Below are positions 17,179 through 25,362 of a stretch of 64,000 bases of DNA, piece after piece. Below the pieces are notes generated by a model. That model had not been told where the DNA came from. It made no database searches and saw only the letters and a program-made list of their open reading frames with translations. Position 1 is the first letter of the stretch. Each line of letters begins with the position of its first letter. The position numbers were made by a program, and so were the translations under genes. This stretch comes from an uncultured Bacteroidales bacterium (GTDB lineage: Bacteria; Bacteroidota; Bacteroidia; Bacteroidales; WCHB1-69), in the NCBI GenBank assembly GCA_937949745.1, contig CALECM010000073.1:1-64000 (forward strand), written 5' to 3'.

Positions 17179-17319
17179 TTAGGATTGGTTATTGTCGGCC
17201 TCGATAGTTTCATAATAGGTATGATGTCCGTATGCGGGACATTTTTTCTGAGTCCGGCATGAACTCATAACCATAATGCCGGTCAATAATATACCTAGTA
17301 TAACAATAAATTTTTTCAT
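17179..17319 (-). CDS. Small lipoprotein, 46 residues
   Basis: A short gene reads MKKFIVILGILLTGIMVMSS then Cys21, a good lipobox, followed by a 25-residue polar tail with RTQKKCPAYG and a second Cys. The mature protein would be only 26 residues. Similar tiny lipoproteins with a C-P-A-Y-G segment seem familiar from Bacteroidota, but I cannot name a function. Support comes from a TAnnTTTG box 23 bp upstream, a clean ATG, a lipobox and a 6-bp gap to the outer-membrane protein gene it probably shares a transcript with. Confidence 0.75.
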   Translation of the reverse strand: MKKFIVILGILLTGIMVMSSCRTQKKCPAYGHHTYYETIEADNNQS

Positions 17320-17333
17320 ATACGTTATTATTT

Positions 17334-17341
17334 TACCTTTG
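17334..17341 (+). promoter_or_regulatory. Promoter -7 box for the TamA-like gene
   Basis: TACCTTTG faces right, 70 bp before the TTG start at 17412. It is directly adjacent to the leftward box at 17342-17349, so initiation complexes at the two should exclude each other. Confidence 0.5.
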
Positions 17342-17349
17342 CAAAAATA
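17342..17349 (-). promoter_or_regulatory. Promoter -7 box for the small lipoprotein / outer-membrane protein genes
   Basis: The minus strand reads TATTTTTG, 22 bp upstream of the ATG at 17319. Confidence 0.5.
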
Positions 17350-17411
17350 ACGAAAAATAATTTTAATTGTTTTATAGCAAAAGCGATATCGCTATCCAAA
17401 TGATTAATTAA

Positions 17412-19151
17412 TTGAAAATCAACAAAAAATTATTTCTTTTTATTATCCTTAACTTTCTGTGTATAATAGTTTTCTCTCAGAAGAAAGTAGAAGTGATTTC
17501 TCCTGTGGAAAATCAAACTTTCACGGATAAAAAAAGTAAATTGCCAAAAAAAGTTAAAGATCTGGCTATACTGGAAGAAAAACTCCGCTATTATGTTGAT
17601 TATTACAAATCTGTGGGTTATATCACTTTTTCCGTAGATTCCATCGCGGAGACAGATCATAAATTTGAGGTTTATATTTTTCCGGGAAGAAAGTACGGTA
17701 CAACTGATATAACTATACCGGAAGAAGACCGGTTACTTTTAGGACAAACCAATACTTCGGGTTTTCTTGATCAGGGCCGGTTGCCCGTCGGGCGATATCC
17801 GGCTTTCGCGTCAAAATTGGTCAATACTCTGGGAAATACCGGATTTCCCTTTGCCGAGGTTTATCTGGATAGCATAATTATAGAGGATAATAATATCCAT
17901 TCCCGGTTGGTCGTCAATAAAAAACAGTATATCGTTTTTGATTCCATCATTCTTAAGGGTAATCTTAAACTCGCGAAAAGTTACCTTTATCCATACCTAG
18001 GCCTGCGCAGGAATAAGGCCTATAATGAAAATGCCGTCAGACAGGTTCCCGCCAAGATCGCAGAATTACCTTTTGCCACCGAAATGAGAAGCTCGGGGAT
18101 CGAGTTCGTGGCCGATAAAGCTTATCTATACCTTTTTTTGGATAAAGTCAGGACCAATCAGTTCGACGGATATATCGGACTAGTACCTGTGAATGAGGAG
18201 ACCGGAAAAGTCACCCTGAACGGAGAATTGAATCTGGGATTGAAGAATATATTTACACTGGGGGAAAGTATCAGCCTTCAATGGCGTAGTCCCGGAAAGT
18301 ATTCTCAATATTTGAATATTAATGCCGATTTCCCTTATCTTTTGTGGACTCCTTTCGGGATAAACGGAAATTTTATACTGGATAAAACGGATACCAGCTA
18401 TGTTACGATGAATTATACTTTAGGACTCCAATATTCTTTTAAAGGAAATAATTATCTCAAAATTTATTTTGACCAGGCCACCTCTAATATTTTAGCGCCC
18501 GGTTTGCTTGCGGTAAGCGAGGGGAATTTTTCTTATATTGACTACAGGAGAACCATGTATGGAGTCGAATTCGTATTACGGAAATTAGATTATCTCTATA
18601 ATCCCAGGAAAGGCTTCTCCCTGCTCGTAAACGGATCCGTGGGAAAGATGAATATTATTAGGAACAGCAAAGCTGAAGAGGGCTTTTACGATGATGTGGA
18701 AATGAGTACCCTCCGTTACAGGATACAGGGACTGTTACGGGGATATATTCCCATGCATCCCCGCTGGGTAATGGTATTGGGAGCCGACGGAGGAGCGCTT
18801 TTCGGGAATCAGCATGTGGCCAACGAAATGTTCAAGTTCGGCGGTATGCGTACGTTCCGGGGATTTGATGAAAACAGTATACAAGCCGATGCTTATGTAA
18901 TTGGCTTGTGGGAACTGCGTTTTATTTTCGCCAGGAAATCTTATATTAATGCATTTTTTAACGGTGCGTGGTACGAAAAAAATCTTTCCACGCAATATCT
19001 TAGAGATACTCCATTCGGTTTTGGAATAGGTATTGCCTTTGATACCAAAGCGGGAATGTTCAACCTGAGTTATGCTCTGGGAAAACAACTAGGAAATCCC
19101 ATTTCATTCAAATCAGGAAAAATACATTTCGGTATCGTGATGAACTTCTAA
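17412..19151 (+). CDS. BamA/TamA-family outer-membrane protein
   Basis: The 579-residue protein has a signal sequence (about 6-23, ending VFSQ), POTRA-like alpha/beta segments (about 45-240) and an Omp85-type C-terminal barrel (about 250-579). Barrel evidence is the conserved FGGMRTFRGFDENS (RGF loop motif, about 476-489) and a terminal strand ending in Phe (FGIVMNF). Omp85 proteins insert proteins or lipids into the outer membrane; this is shorter than BamA (about 800 residues) and closer to TamA-like forms. TTG at 17412 is used because no ATG lies near the signal peptide. Convergent with osmC. Confidence 0.82.
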   Translation: MKINKKLFLFIILNFLCIIVFSQKKVEVISPVENQTFTDKKSKLPKKVKDLAILEEKLRYYVDYYKSVGYITFSVDSIAETDHKFEVYIFPGRKYGTTDITIPEEDRLLLGQTNTSGFLDQGRLPVGRYPAFASKLVNTLGNTGFPFAEVYLDSIIIEDNNIHSRLVVNKKQYIVFDSIILKGNLKLAKSYLYPYLGLRRNKAYNENAVRQVPAKIAELPFATEMRSSGIEFVADKAYLYLFLDKVRTNQFDGYIGLVPVNEETGKVTLNGELNLGLKNIFTLGESISLQWRSPGKYSQYLNINADFPYLLWTPFGINGNFILDKTDTSYVTMNYTLGLQYSFKGNNYLKIYFDQATSNILAPGLLAVSEGNFSYIDYRRTMYGVEFVLRKLDYLYNPRKGFSLLVNGSVGKMNIIRNSKAEEGFYDDVEMSTLRYRIQGLLRGYIPMHPRWVMVLGADGGALFGNQHVANEMFKFGGMRTFRGFDENSIQADAYVIGLWELRFIFARKSYINAFFNGAWYEKNLSTQYLRDTPFGFGIGIAFDTKAGMFNLSYALGKQLGNPISFKSGKIHFGIVMNF

Positions 19152-19163
19152 TTCCGGCGAATA

Positions 19164-19577
19164 TTATTTCAGGATTCCTTCCGCCGAGATTTTGGCATTA
19201 AATAACTGGGAAACGGGACAGGTTTTTTCGGCGTCCGCCACCAGTTGTTGAAATGCCTCCTGTGTAATTCCCGGTATTTCGGCTTCTACCTTGAGGTCGG
19301 AAGCTTTGATGGTACCATCCTCGAAAGTGATCAGACAGGTAGTGTCCAGTCTGGTAGCTGTGAATCCCGCCGCATCGATGTTGAACGCCAGTTTCATGGT
19401 AAAACAGCCTGCATGGGCGGCAGCCAGTAATTCTTCCGGATTGGTTCCCGGTGCACCTTCGAATCTGGTTTTGAAGGTATAAGGCGTATCTTTTAATACA
19501 CCGCTGAAAGTATTTAATTTACCTTTCCCGGTCTTTCCGGAACCTTCCCATACTGCTGTAGCTTTTGGTTTGTTCAT
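19164..19577 (-). CDS. OsmC-type peroxiredoxin
   Basis: A 137-residue OsmC-family protein. The redox cysteines are Cys58 in HAGCFTM and Cys120 in EKTCPVSQ, at the spacing expected for OsmC rather than Ohr. The N-terminus has AVWEGSGKTGKGKLNTFSG, as in OsmC. It reduces organic hydroperoxides and so protects an anaerobe from oxidative damage. It is monocistronic and convergent with the TamA-like gene (12 bp apart). No promoter box was found upstream. Confidence 0.92.
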   Translation of the reverse strand: MNKPKATAVWEGSGKTGKGKLNTFSGVLKDTPYTFKTRFEGAPGTNPEELLAAAHAGCFTMKLAFNIDAAGFTATRLDTTCLITFEDGTIKASDLKVEAEIPGITQEAFQQLVADAEKTCPVSQLFNAKISAEGILK

Positions 19578-19748
19578 GATATTATGGTTTTATATTAAAG
19601 GCAACACCCGGCTTATATTTTTGTTCATAAAACTTCCGGAATACATTGAATGCTATCCGGCGAATTTGCAGGACATTCATGCTTTATCAATCATTGTCCG
19701 CCGGAATAAAAATAATAATAAGGTGAGTATCGATAAGTAATTATCCAC

Positions 19749-19756
19749 TATCTTTG
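19749..19756 (+). promoter_or_regulatory. Promoter -7 box for the VOC protein gene
   Basis: TATCTTTG lies 53 bp before the ATG at 19809. A strong ribosome-binding sequence AAAAGGAG (19791-19798, 10 bp before the ATG) follows, unusual in this window where most genes lack one. Confidence 0.6.
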
Positions 19757-19808
19757 CATGACTATTTACTGACCAAACAATTATTTACTTAAAAGGAGAT
19801 CGTTACTC

Positions 19809-20879
19809 ATGGATAATTATTTTTTCTCGGGGATACAACAGATTGGTATAGGGACTGTTGATTTTGAAAAATCATGGAAATGGTATATTGAGAATTTTCA
19901 AATAGATATAAAGATTCTGGAAGATGATACCGTAGCGGAATTGATGTTGCCGTACACCGGAAACAAACCGCAGAAAAGACGCGCCTGTATTGCGGTTAAC
20001 CTGCAGGGTGGAGGAGGTTTCGAGATATGGAATTATTCGGAAAGGAAACCGGAACCGGTTAATTTCGATATCCGGATAGGAGATCTGGGCGTATTCGCCG
20101 CAAAGATCAAAAGCCACGACGTGAAAGCTTTTCACAAAGAATTGTCGGCCAAGTATGATAATCTCGGGAAAATAGAAACCGCTCCCGATGGTCAGCCTAC
20201 CTTTTACATATCGGATCCTTTCGGTAATTATTTCCAGGTAGTGCAGGATTCCTATATTTTCATAGATCGTAAAGAACTGGCAGGAGGAACCGTAGGTGCC
20301 ATGATCGGGGTTTCCGATATTGAGAAGGCACTGCCTGTTTACCGTGATATTTTAGGATATGATGATATCATTTATGATGAGAGCGGCCAATTTACCGATT
20401 GGAGTTTCCTTCGCGGAAGCGAACAAAATTACCGTAGGGCTTTGCTAGGTCATTCGCAACCCCGCCAGGGCGCTTTTTCCGGTATGTTAGGTCCGAGCCG
20501 GCTGGAATTGGTACAGGCACTGGACCGGAAACCTAATAAAATCTATGAAGGCCGTTTTTGGGGAGATCCCGGTTTTATTCAGATATGTATGGATGTGATC
20601 AATATGCAGGGACTGAAAGAATATTGCGCGGAGAAAGGCTTCCCGTTCACTGTCGACAGCTGTACCGACCAGCAACATTTTGATATGGGTGAGGCTACCG
20701 GACATTTCAGTTATATCGAGGATCCGGACGGTACTTTAATCGAATTCGTCGAAACCCATAAAATTCCGGTGCTTAAAAAATTAGGATGGAATATAGACCT
20801 TGCCAAAAGAGATAAACGAAAACAGTTGCCCAAATATCTCTTTCGTTTAATGGGACTAAACAAAGTAAAAATAAAATAA
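19809..20879 (+). CDS. Tandem-domain VOC (glyoxalase/dioxygenase fold) protein
   Basis: The 356-residue protein has two vicinal-oxygen-chelate domains at about residues 9-152 and 160-315, followed by a basic C-terminal helix. Each has the family's beta-alpha-beta pattern and a closing metal-ligand region (FYISDPFGNYFQV in the first, FSYIEDPDGTLIEFVE in the second). Acidic ligands in both are visible, but I cannot assign the reaction; relatives include extradiol dioxygenases and epimerases. It has its own promoter and a strong Shine-Dalgarno. The SDR gene lies convergent 7 bp away. Confidence 0.8.
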   Translation: MDNYFFSGIQQIGIGTVDFEKSWKWYIENFQIDIKILEDDTVAELMLPYTGNKPQKRRACIAVNLQGGGGFEIWNYSERKPEPVNFDIRIGDLGVFAAKIKSHDVKAFHKELSAKYDNLGKIETAPDGQPTFYISDPFGNYFQVVQDSYIFIDRKELAGGTVGAMIGVSDIEKALPVYRDILGYDDIIYDESGQFTDWSFLRGSEQNYRRALLGHSQPRQGAFSGMLGPSRLELVQALDRKPNKIYEGRFWGDPGFIQICMDVINMQGLKEYCAEKGFPFTVDSCTDQQHFDMGEATGHFSYIEDPDGTLIEFVETHKIPVLKKLGWNIDLAKRDKRKQLPKYLFRLMGLNKVKIK

Positions 20880-20886
20880 CTTATTC

Positions 20887-21687
20887 TTACATGGGTTTGA
20901 TATTCCTGGCCATTCTCGCTGCCAGTCCGGGGAAAAATCTTTTGATGTAAACCATCAGCAATTCCTTGCTTCCGACCAACACTTCCCGTTTTTTCCTGTA
21001 TACGGCTTTAACGATTTTATGTGCGGCCTCTTCGGGTGATATCCCGTCGGCCTGGCCTTTATCCAGTATTCCGTGCTGTGTTCCGTCTTTTTCCAGGGCA
21101 TAGAATGATATATTGGTCTGCACTCTGCCGGGACAAACGAAAGTAACACGGATATTTTGATCATAATATTCAGCTTGCACGGTTTCAAAAAGACCATAAA
21201 GAGCATGCTTAGAAGAAGAATAACCACATCGCAACGGAAATCCGAATTTGCCCGCTATACTGGTAGTCACGACCAATTGCCCGCCGCCGTCCCGGATCAT
21301 ATTGGGAAGTATGGATTTGGTGAGAGCTAAGGGTGCGAAATAATTGACATTCATGATCTTCCGAATCACGTTAAGGTCGGTTTCAAGGGTTGTGCCCCTT
21401 TGGCTAATCCCGGCGTTATTATAAAGAATATCGATCCTGCCGAAAAGTTCATATGCTTTGTCCACCCATGCGGCTATTTCATCGGTTCTGGACAGGTCGA
21501 AGGCTAATACGGCCACTTTCGGTGATCCTTCTTTCAGGCAAATTGCTTTAACCTCATGCAATATATCACTTTCAAGAGCGGTGAGGATTAACATGGCGCC
21601 CTCCCTGGCGAACAGGTACGCACATTCTTTACCTATACCGGAAGATGATCCGGTGATCCATATAACTTTGCCGGCGAATTTTTTCAT
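20887..21687 (-). CDS. Short-chain dehydrogenase/reductase (SDR)
   Basis: The 266-residue enzyme has the classical SDR nucleotide motif TGSSSGIG (12-19), NNAG near 89-92 (LYNNAGIS), a catalytic Ser in TSIAG and the Y-x-x-x-K motif YSSSK at about 156-160. It is an NAD(P)-dependent oxidoreductase, of the DhrS7/lipid-keto-reductase-like subgroup by general look; the substrate is unknown. The C-terminus is basic and hydrophobic (VYIKRFFPGLAARMARNIK), which could give membrane contact. It may start from the leftward box at 21849-21856. Confidence 0.88.
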   Translation of the reverse strand: MKKFAGKVIWITGSSSGIGKECAYLFAREGAMLILTALESDILHEVKAICLKEGSPKVAVLAFDLSRTDEIAAWVDKAYELFGRIDILYNNAGISQRGTTLETDLNVIRKIMNVNYFAPLALTKSILPNMIRDGGGQLVVTTSIAGKFGFPLRCGYSSSKHALYGLFETVQAEYYDQNIRVTFVCPGRVQTNISFYALEKDGTQHGILDKGQADGISPEEAAHKIVKAVYRKKREVLVGSKELLMVYIKRFFPGLAARMARNIKPM

Positions 21688-21847
21688 ATTGTTTGATTAT
21701 TATGCGATTACGATTTATATTTCTTTTCCATATTTTGATCTGTACGGGGAAACCGGACATCCAATAATTTTCCCGTATATTAAAATAAAACGGCAACCAT
21801 CAAGATAATTGAACTTATAAAAGTAATCATCGTTTACCATTTAATTC

Positions 21848-21872
21848 GCAAAAATAATATTTATATTTTTGC
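21848..21872. promoter_or_regulatory. Inverted-repeat bidirectional promoter between SDR and nucleoside kinase genes
   Basis: Arms GCAAAAATA (21848-21856) and TATTTTTGC (21864-21872) are exact inverted copies separated by 7 bp. Each contains an outward-facing TATTTTTG box. The right box is 21 bp before the kinase ATG; the left one is 161 bp before the SDR ATG. Confidence 0.5.
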
Positions 21873-21892
21873 ACTTCCTCAAAACTTGAAAA

Positions 21893-23548
21893 ATGATCAC
21901 TGTATATTTAAAGGATGTTAACGCAAAGCATGAATATCCTTTCGGGACAACTCTTCATGAAGTTGCTGAAAAAGAAAACATTAAACTTGATTTTCCCTTA
22001 ATAGGAGCCTTAGTCAACAACAAAGTGCGTAATATGGATTACCGGTTGCATAAACCCGTAACCATCGCTTTTTTTGATATTACTTCTTCCTGCGGGATCG
22101 ATATTTATTACCGTTCAGCCTATTTTATCCTTTTTAAAGCGATCGGGGATATTCTTCCCGGTACTACTTTAAAAATCCTTCATTCTATTTCCGGAGGTAA
22201 GTATTGCGAACTTGAAAACCTTAACGTACCTTTGGACCAGTATCTGGTGGATGAGCTTTTAAAGAGAATGTGGGAAATAGTGAAGGAAGACCTGCCTTTT
22301 TATCGTGACGAAATGCTGACACCGGATGCCCTGGAAGAATTCAGGAGGCATCATCTTTATGAAAAGGCGGATCTTTTTCAGGAGAGAAGCCGGATTTTTA
22401 CCTCCGTTTACCGTCTGAATGATTGTGTCAATTATTATTACGGATTCCTGGCCCCTTCTACCGGTTATATCGATACTTTTTCATTGGAGTTATATGAAAG
22501 CGGATTGCTGTTAAAATTGCCTTCCAGAAGAAACCCTTCCCACATCAGCAGTACCAGGAAACTGCCAAAGTTATTTTCCGTTTATAAAACCTATAAAAAG
22601 TGGGTGGAAGATATCGGGGTTCCTTATGTAAAAGATATTAATAAAAAAGTGGATAACGGTGAAATAGAATCTTTTATCCAGATTTCTGAGGCTTTTCACG
22701 AAAAACTGATTGCGAATATAGCCGACGATATCCATCATAAAGAATCTGTAAAAGTAATTTTATTGAGCGGTCCGTCCAGTTCGGGTAAAACAACGACATG
22801 CCGGCGCTTGTCCGTGCAGTTGGGCGTTTTAGGCTATGTTCCCGTCCAGATTTCCGTAGATGATTTTTTCGTGGAAAGAGAAGATACGCCCCGGGATGCC
22901 AAGGGACAGTATAACTTTGAAACGATTGACGCCATTGATCTGCCGTTATTTAACGATACCCTGAACCGGTTATTGGCGGGAGAAGAAGTGGAATTGCCCA
23001 GTTTCAACTTTACCTCGGGAAAAAAAGAATGGAAAGGACACAGGATCAAATTGGAAGAAAAATCCATTCTGGTTGTCGAAGGTATTCATTGCCTGAATCC
23101 GAAATTAACAGCTCAGGTGGCTGAGGATACGAAGTACAAGGTATTTGTTTCGGCGCTCACTTCCGTATCCATCGATACGCAGAATCCTATTCCTACAACT
23201 GATACCCGTTTGATCAGGCGTATTATCCGGGATTATAAATACCGGGGATATTCCGCTTTGGATACACTCCGCCGTTGGTCCAGTGTGAGGGAAGGAGAGA
23301 TGAAATATATATTTCCATTCCAGGAAAATGCCGATGTGATGTTCAATACTTCCCTGATTTGCGAATTAGGTGTACTTAAACAATATGCCGTTCCCATATT
23401 AAAAGAGGTTCCCGAAACCGAACCGGAATATGCCGAGGCTACACGGTTGCTTAAATTCCTCTCATTCTTCAAGACCATTCCCGAACAAGCCGTTCCGGGC
23501 GGTTCGATTTTAAGGGAATTTGTCGGCGGAAGTCATTTTAATTACTAA
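21893..23548 (+). CDS. TGS-domain nucleoside kinase (uridine kinase-like)
   Basis: The 551-residue protein starts with a TGS domain (1-60, ITVYLKDVNAKHEYPFGTTL) and a threonyl-tRNA-synthetase second-additional-domain-like region (about 60-210). The C-terminal half is a uridine-kinase-like P-loop domain with Walker A GPSSSGKTT (about 296-304) and DDFFVERE for the base-binding region. Such fusions are common in Bacteroidota and Clostridia and are annotated as nucleoside kinases. They presumably salvage uridine/cytidine, and the TGS part may bind a regulatory nucleotide (inference). Monocistronic. Confidence 0.9.
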   Translation: MITVYLKDVNAKHEYPFGTTLHEVAEKENIKLDFPLIGALVNNKVRNMDYRLHKPVTIAFFDITSSCGIDIYYRSAYFILFKAIGDILPGTTLKILHSISGGKYCELENLNVPLDQYLVDELLKRMWEIVKEDLPFYRDEMLTPDALEEFRRHHLYEKADLFQERSRIFTSVYRLNDCVNYYYGFLAPSTGYIDTFSLELYESGLLLKLPSRRNPSHISSTRKLPKLFSVYKTYKKWVEDIGVPYVKDINKKVDNGEIESFIQISEAFHEKLIANIADDIHHKESVKVILLSGPSSSGKTTTCRRLSVQLGVLGYVPVQISVDDFFVEREDTPRDAKGQYNFETIDAIDLPLFNDTLNRLLAGEEVELPSFNFTSGKKEWKGHRIKLEEKSILVVEGIHCLNPKLTAQVAEDTKYKVFVSALTSVSIDTQNPIPTTDTRLIRRIIRDYKYRGYSALDTLRRWSSVREGEMKYIFPFQENADVMFNTSLICELGVLKQYAVPILKEVPETEPEYAEATRLLKFLSFFKTIPEQAVPGGSILREFVGGSHFNY

Positions 23549-23618
23549 TTCAAGAAATCCATATCGTTAAAAATCATTTGAAAGAAGATAGGATACGTAA
23601 ATCTCCAATACCAGGATT

Positions 23619-24200
23619 ATGATTAACACACGAAACGAGAAAAGAGTAATGAAGCCGGGCAATATGCTGAATCCGTCCCCGGTGGTAATGGTCAGTTGCG
23701 GAAATACTCTTGAAGAATATAATATTATTACGGTTGCCTGGGCAGGTACTGTTTGTTCCGATCCGCCCATGTGCACTATTTCCGTTCGACCCGAAAGACA
23801 TTCCTATGGGATCATAAAAAAAAACCGGGAATTTGTGATTAACCTTACTACGGAACAATTGGCGACCGCGACCGATTGGTGCGGTGTCCGTTCTGGGAAA
23901 AAATATAACAAATTCCTGGAAATGGATTTGACACCTGTCAAAGCTACTAAAGTGCAGGCTCCCCTGATCTATCAGTCGCCGGTTAATATCGAGTGTGTGG
24001 TCAAAGAGATCATTCCTTTAGGCTCTCATGATATGTTCGTTGCTGAAATAGTGGCGGTTCACGCCGATAACACTCTTTTTGATAAAAAAACCGATGCACT
24101 GCAACTGGATAGATGTAATTTATTATCCTATGCTCACGGTCAATATTATACGCTTGGGAAAAGAATAGGTAAATTTGGTTTCTCCGTTAAGAAGAAATAG
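23619..24200 (+). CDS. Flavin reductase-like FMN-binding protein
   Basis: The 193-residue protein is a flavin-reductase-like split-barrel domain. It starts MKPGNMLNPSPVVMVSCG and has NIITVAWAGTVCSDPPMC, followed by the FMN-contact region SVRPERHSYGII and the typical FVINLTTEQLATATDWCG. Such proteins reduce FMN or bind it as a cofactor for partner oxygenases or rubredoxin-linked systems; the partner is unknown. Its stop codon is next to the phospholipase gene start (1 bp gap). Confidence 0.88.
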   Translation: MINTRNEKRVMKPGNMLNPSPVVMVSCGNTLEEYNIITVAWAGTVCSDPPMCTISVRPERHSYGIIKKNREFVINLTTEQLATATDWCGVRSGKKYNKFLEMDLTPVKATKVQAPLIYQSPVNIECVVKEIIPLGSHDMFVAEIVAVHADNTLFDKKTDALQLDRCNLLSYAHGQYYTLGKRIGKFGFSVKKK

Positions 24201-24201
24201 A

Positions 24202-25284
24202 ATGAAAAATGTTTTCCTTAAACCGGATAATTTGGAATATCAGCTTTTCGGTTCTTGCGGAGAGTGGATTGATCAATTGGTGAAAGATATACATCACGCA
24301 AAACACTACATTTATATTGAGACTTTCCGGCTTAACGATGATATCGCCGGACGAAGGGTATGCGAAGCGTTGATGGTCCAGGCGCAACGGGGCATCGAGA
24401 TCAAGCTGGTGGTGGATTCGTGGGGCACATGGAAAACTTCTCTTTTTACCGAAATGGAGAATAAAGGGATATCTATTCGCTATTTTAAGAAACTGGTCAT
24501 CTGTTTCCGGTGGTTTGCCAGGAATCACCAGCGTAATCACCGTAAGATCATAGCTATCGATGACAAAATCGCTTATATAGGATCCGCCAATTTTTCCAAA
24601 TATAGTTTAAAATGGCGCGAAAGTATTTTGCGGATCGATAATGATATTGCCAAAATATTCAAGTTGATATTCCTGGAAAATTATAAGATCTATAAAAAGA
24701 AGATCAAACCCAAAAAATATTATAAGACAATCAATCACCATAACCTTAAGATTATAAGGGAAACACCTTCCATTATCCACCAGAAGACCCGGAACTATTT
24801 TATACGACTGATTGAGAACGCTAAAAAAAAGATTACTATCGTAACACCCTATTTCGTGACGGGTAAATCTATCCGCTCCCAACTGGTTAAAGCCGTTAAG
24901 CGTGGTGTGGAAGTCAATATCATTATTCCTCTCCATTCCGATGTAAGGAGCGTGGACTGGCTGCGTGATCTTTTTTTAGGTTCCTTATATCGCCACGGCG
25001 TTAATTTTTATATGTTCAATAAAGGTAATCTTCACGCCAAGCTCGTTTTGATCGATGATGAAATATTTTCCATCGGATCCACCAATTTTGATTACAGGAG
25101 TTTCCGGTATATGCATGAGATCAATCTTTCGGGTACGGATGCTGTGATTTCATCACTCATCAGGGAATACATGGATGATACATTAACGGAATGTACAGCT
25201 TTTAATCATACCAGATGGTTGCTACGGCCGTTGCATGAAAAACTGGTCGGAATGTTATTGTATCCGATCAGAAAATTAATATAA
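24202..25284 (+). CDS. Phospholipase D-family protein (cardiolipin synthase-like)
   Basis: The start is ATG 24202 (MKNVFLKPDN), one base after the previous stop; a longer frame would need an overlap of 26 bp. The 360-residue product has two HKD catalytic motifs: NHRKIIAIDDKIAYIGSANF near 118-137 and HAKLVLIDDEIFSIGSTNF near 278-297. There is no N-terminal membrane hairpin, unlike full-length Cls. It probably joins or cleaves phospholipid head groups at the inner membrane face (ClsB/YbhO-like), but nuclease relatives share the motif. Confidence 0.85.
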   Translation: MKNVFLKPDNLEYQLFGSCGEWIDQLVKDIHHAKHYIYIETFRLNDDIAGRRVCEALMVQAQRGIEIKLVVDSWGTWKTSLFTEMENKGISIRYFKKLVICFRWFARNHQRNHRKIIAIDDKIAYIGSANFSKYSLKWRESILRIDNDIAKIFKLIFLENYKIYKKKIKPKKYYKTINHHNLKIIRETPSIIHQKTRNYFIRLIENAKKKITIVTPYFVTGKSIRSQLVKAVKRGVEVNIIIPLHSDVRSVDWLRDLFLGSLYRHGVNFYMFNKGNLHAKLVLIDDEIFSIGSTNFDYRSFRYMHEINLSGTDAVISSLIREYMDDTLTECTAFNHTRWLLRPLHEKLVGMLLYPIRKLI

Positions 25285-25334
25285 AAGAATCATTATGGTA
25301 ACGGCGTAATCCGGTATTAAGATTAAAAAAACAT

Positions 25335-25342
25335 TATGTTTG
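25335..25342 (+). promoter_or_regulatory. Promoter -7 box for the NagB/PIG-L fusion gene
   Basis: TATGTTTG lies 21 bp before the ATG at 25363 and matches TAnnTTTG. Confidence 0.5.
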
Positions 25343-25362
25343 CATTATAAAATAGATAAGAT

